From the NCBI GenBank assembly GCA_003537695.1, contig DPRC01000188.1, positions 768 to 7,098 on the forward strand: a stretch of DNA of 6,331 nucleotides, read 5' to 3'. The position numbers were made by a program, and so were the translations under genes. Source of the DNA: Polaribacter sp. Lineage in GTDB: Bacteria; Bacteroidota; Bacteroidia; Flavobacteriales; Flavobacteriaceae. The first letter of the stretch is position 1. Each line of letters begins with the position of its first letter. Below the pieces are notes generated by a model, which had not been told where the DNA came from, made no database searches, and saw only the letters and a program-made list of their open reading frames with translations. Of the stretch, positions 6,022-6,331 are shown in pieces.

Positions 6022-6331
6022 ATGCCGTAGTTTTAAAAATTAAATATATAAAAGTTCCATATGCTAAAAATAAAAAACCTCCTTTAAACCTGCTTAAAAG
6101 AAACTTCTTTTTTATAAACACCAAAGGAATCAAAATCGCAGAAAAACCCAACATCCAAAAAATATCTCTGGACAAAATTTGAGGTTCGTCTAAAGGGATT
6201 GCAATCTCTTTTATAAGCGCTGTAAAACCCAACACAGAGCCAATATTAAAAATATTAGAGCCAATTAAATTTCCTAAAGAAATGGACTTTTCACCCTTTA
6301 TTGCAGCAATTACAGAAGCTGCTAATTCTGG
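6020..6331 (-). CDS. Na+/Ca2+ exchanger (CaCA family, YrbG-like), C-terminal part
   Basis: Inner-membrane calcium/sodium antiporter of the cation/Ca2+ antiporter superfamily. Only the last 103 or so residues are inside the window; the 5' part lies beyond the right edge. Reading leftward from 6331, the frame opens with PELAASVIAAIKGEK, then GNLIGSNIFN (about fragment residues 20-29). Together these match the family's second alpha repeat (GTSLPELATS ... GN-x-x-GSNIFN), which forms half of the ion site. Hydrophobic stretches follow: GSVLGFTALI, IFWMLGFSAILIPLVFI and GGFLFLAYGTFIYLIF, the last near the C-terminus, as expected for the final helices. The GTG at 6235 is internal, not a start, because the conserved motif lies upstream of it. 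Family full length is about 310-320 aa. Whether it is K+-dependent or uses another ion cannot be judged. Convergent with the synthetase gene; no functional link is evident. Confidence 0.88.
   Translation of the reverse strand, partial: PELAASVIAAIKGEKSISLGNLIGSNIFNIGSVLGFTALIKEIAIPLDEPQILSRDIFWMLGFSAILIPLVFIKKKFLLSRFKGGFLFLAYGTFIYLIFKTTA

Noticed and set aside
5985..6182. A 65-codon plus-strand open frame after the type II synthetase gene
   Set aside because: It covers the terminator hairpin and the antisense of the exchanger's membrane helices; lysine-rich translation typical of antisense to hydrophobic coding sequence.
6020..6235. Taking the GTG at 6235 as the start of a 71-aa membrane protein
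   Set aside because: The same frame stays open to the window edge and encodes the conserved PELA and GNLIGSNIFN motifs upstream of it, so this is the tail of a larger exchanger.

Overview
This is an ordinary core-genome stretch from an AT-rich member of the Bacteroidota, most likely the Flavobacteriia. Three things point there: a type III glutamine synthetase next to a type II one, the long Bacteroidota-type form of PurM, and promoter elements of the TTTG...TAnnTTTG kind with no Shine-Dalgarno sequence at the start codons. No rRNA, tRNA, mobile element, CRISPR array or clearly foreign gene was seen. The genus cannot be told from this window.

Layout, left to right. A strong hairpin terminator (1-33) closes the leftward gene prfA (release factor 1, 56-1132). 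A 208-base gap follows, holding a perfect 10-bp inverted repeat. Then come leftward purM (purine synthesis, 1341-2522) and leftward glnN (type III glutamine synthetase, 2596-4779). A 169-base divergent promoter region (4780-4948) separates glnN from the rightward type II glutamine synthetase gene (4949-5965). A hairpin (5988-6021) separates that gene from a convergent, 5'-truncated Na+/Ca2+ exchanger gene (6020-6331, running off the right edge).

How the genes fit together. Both glutamine synthetases make glutamine from glutamate and ammonia. PurM acts in purine synthesis, a major glutamine consumer (PurF and PurL, the latter one step before PurM), so glnN-purM is a metabolically sensible neighbourhood. 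prfA is a translation gene, and its link to the others is only positional.

The most interesting part is the region between the two glutamine synthetase genes. It contains two CCCTA...TAGGG inverted repeats that share an identical 9-mer, CCCCTATAT, exactly 52 bp apart. One repeat is centred almost exactly midway between the two predicted -7 elements. This looks like a shared operator for coordinated nitrogen control of two unrelated glutamine synthetase families. That reading is inference; the repeats and their geometry are directly visible. I found no evidence of a wholly new system.
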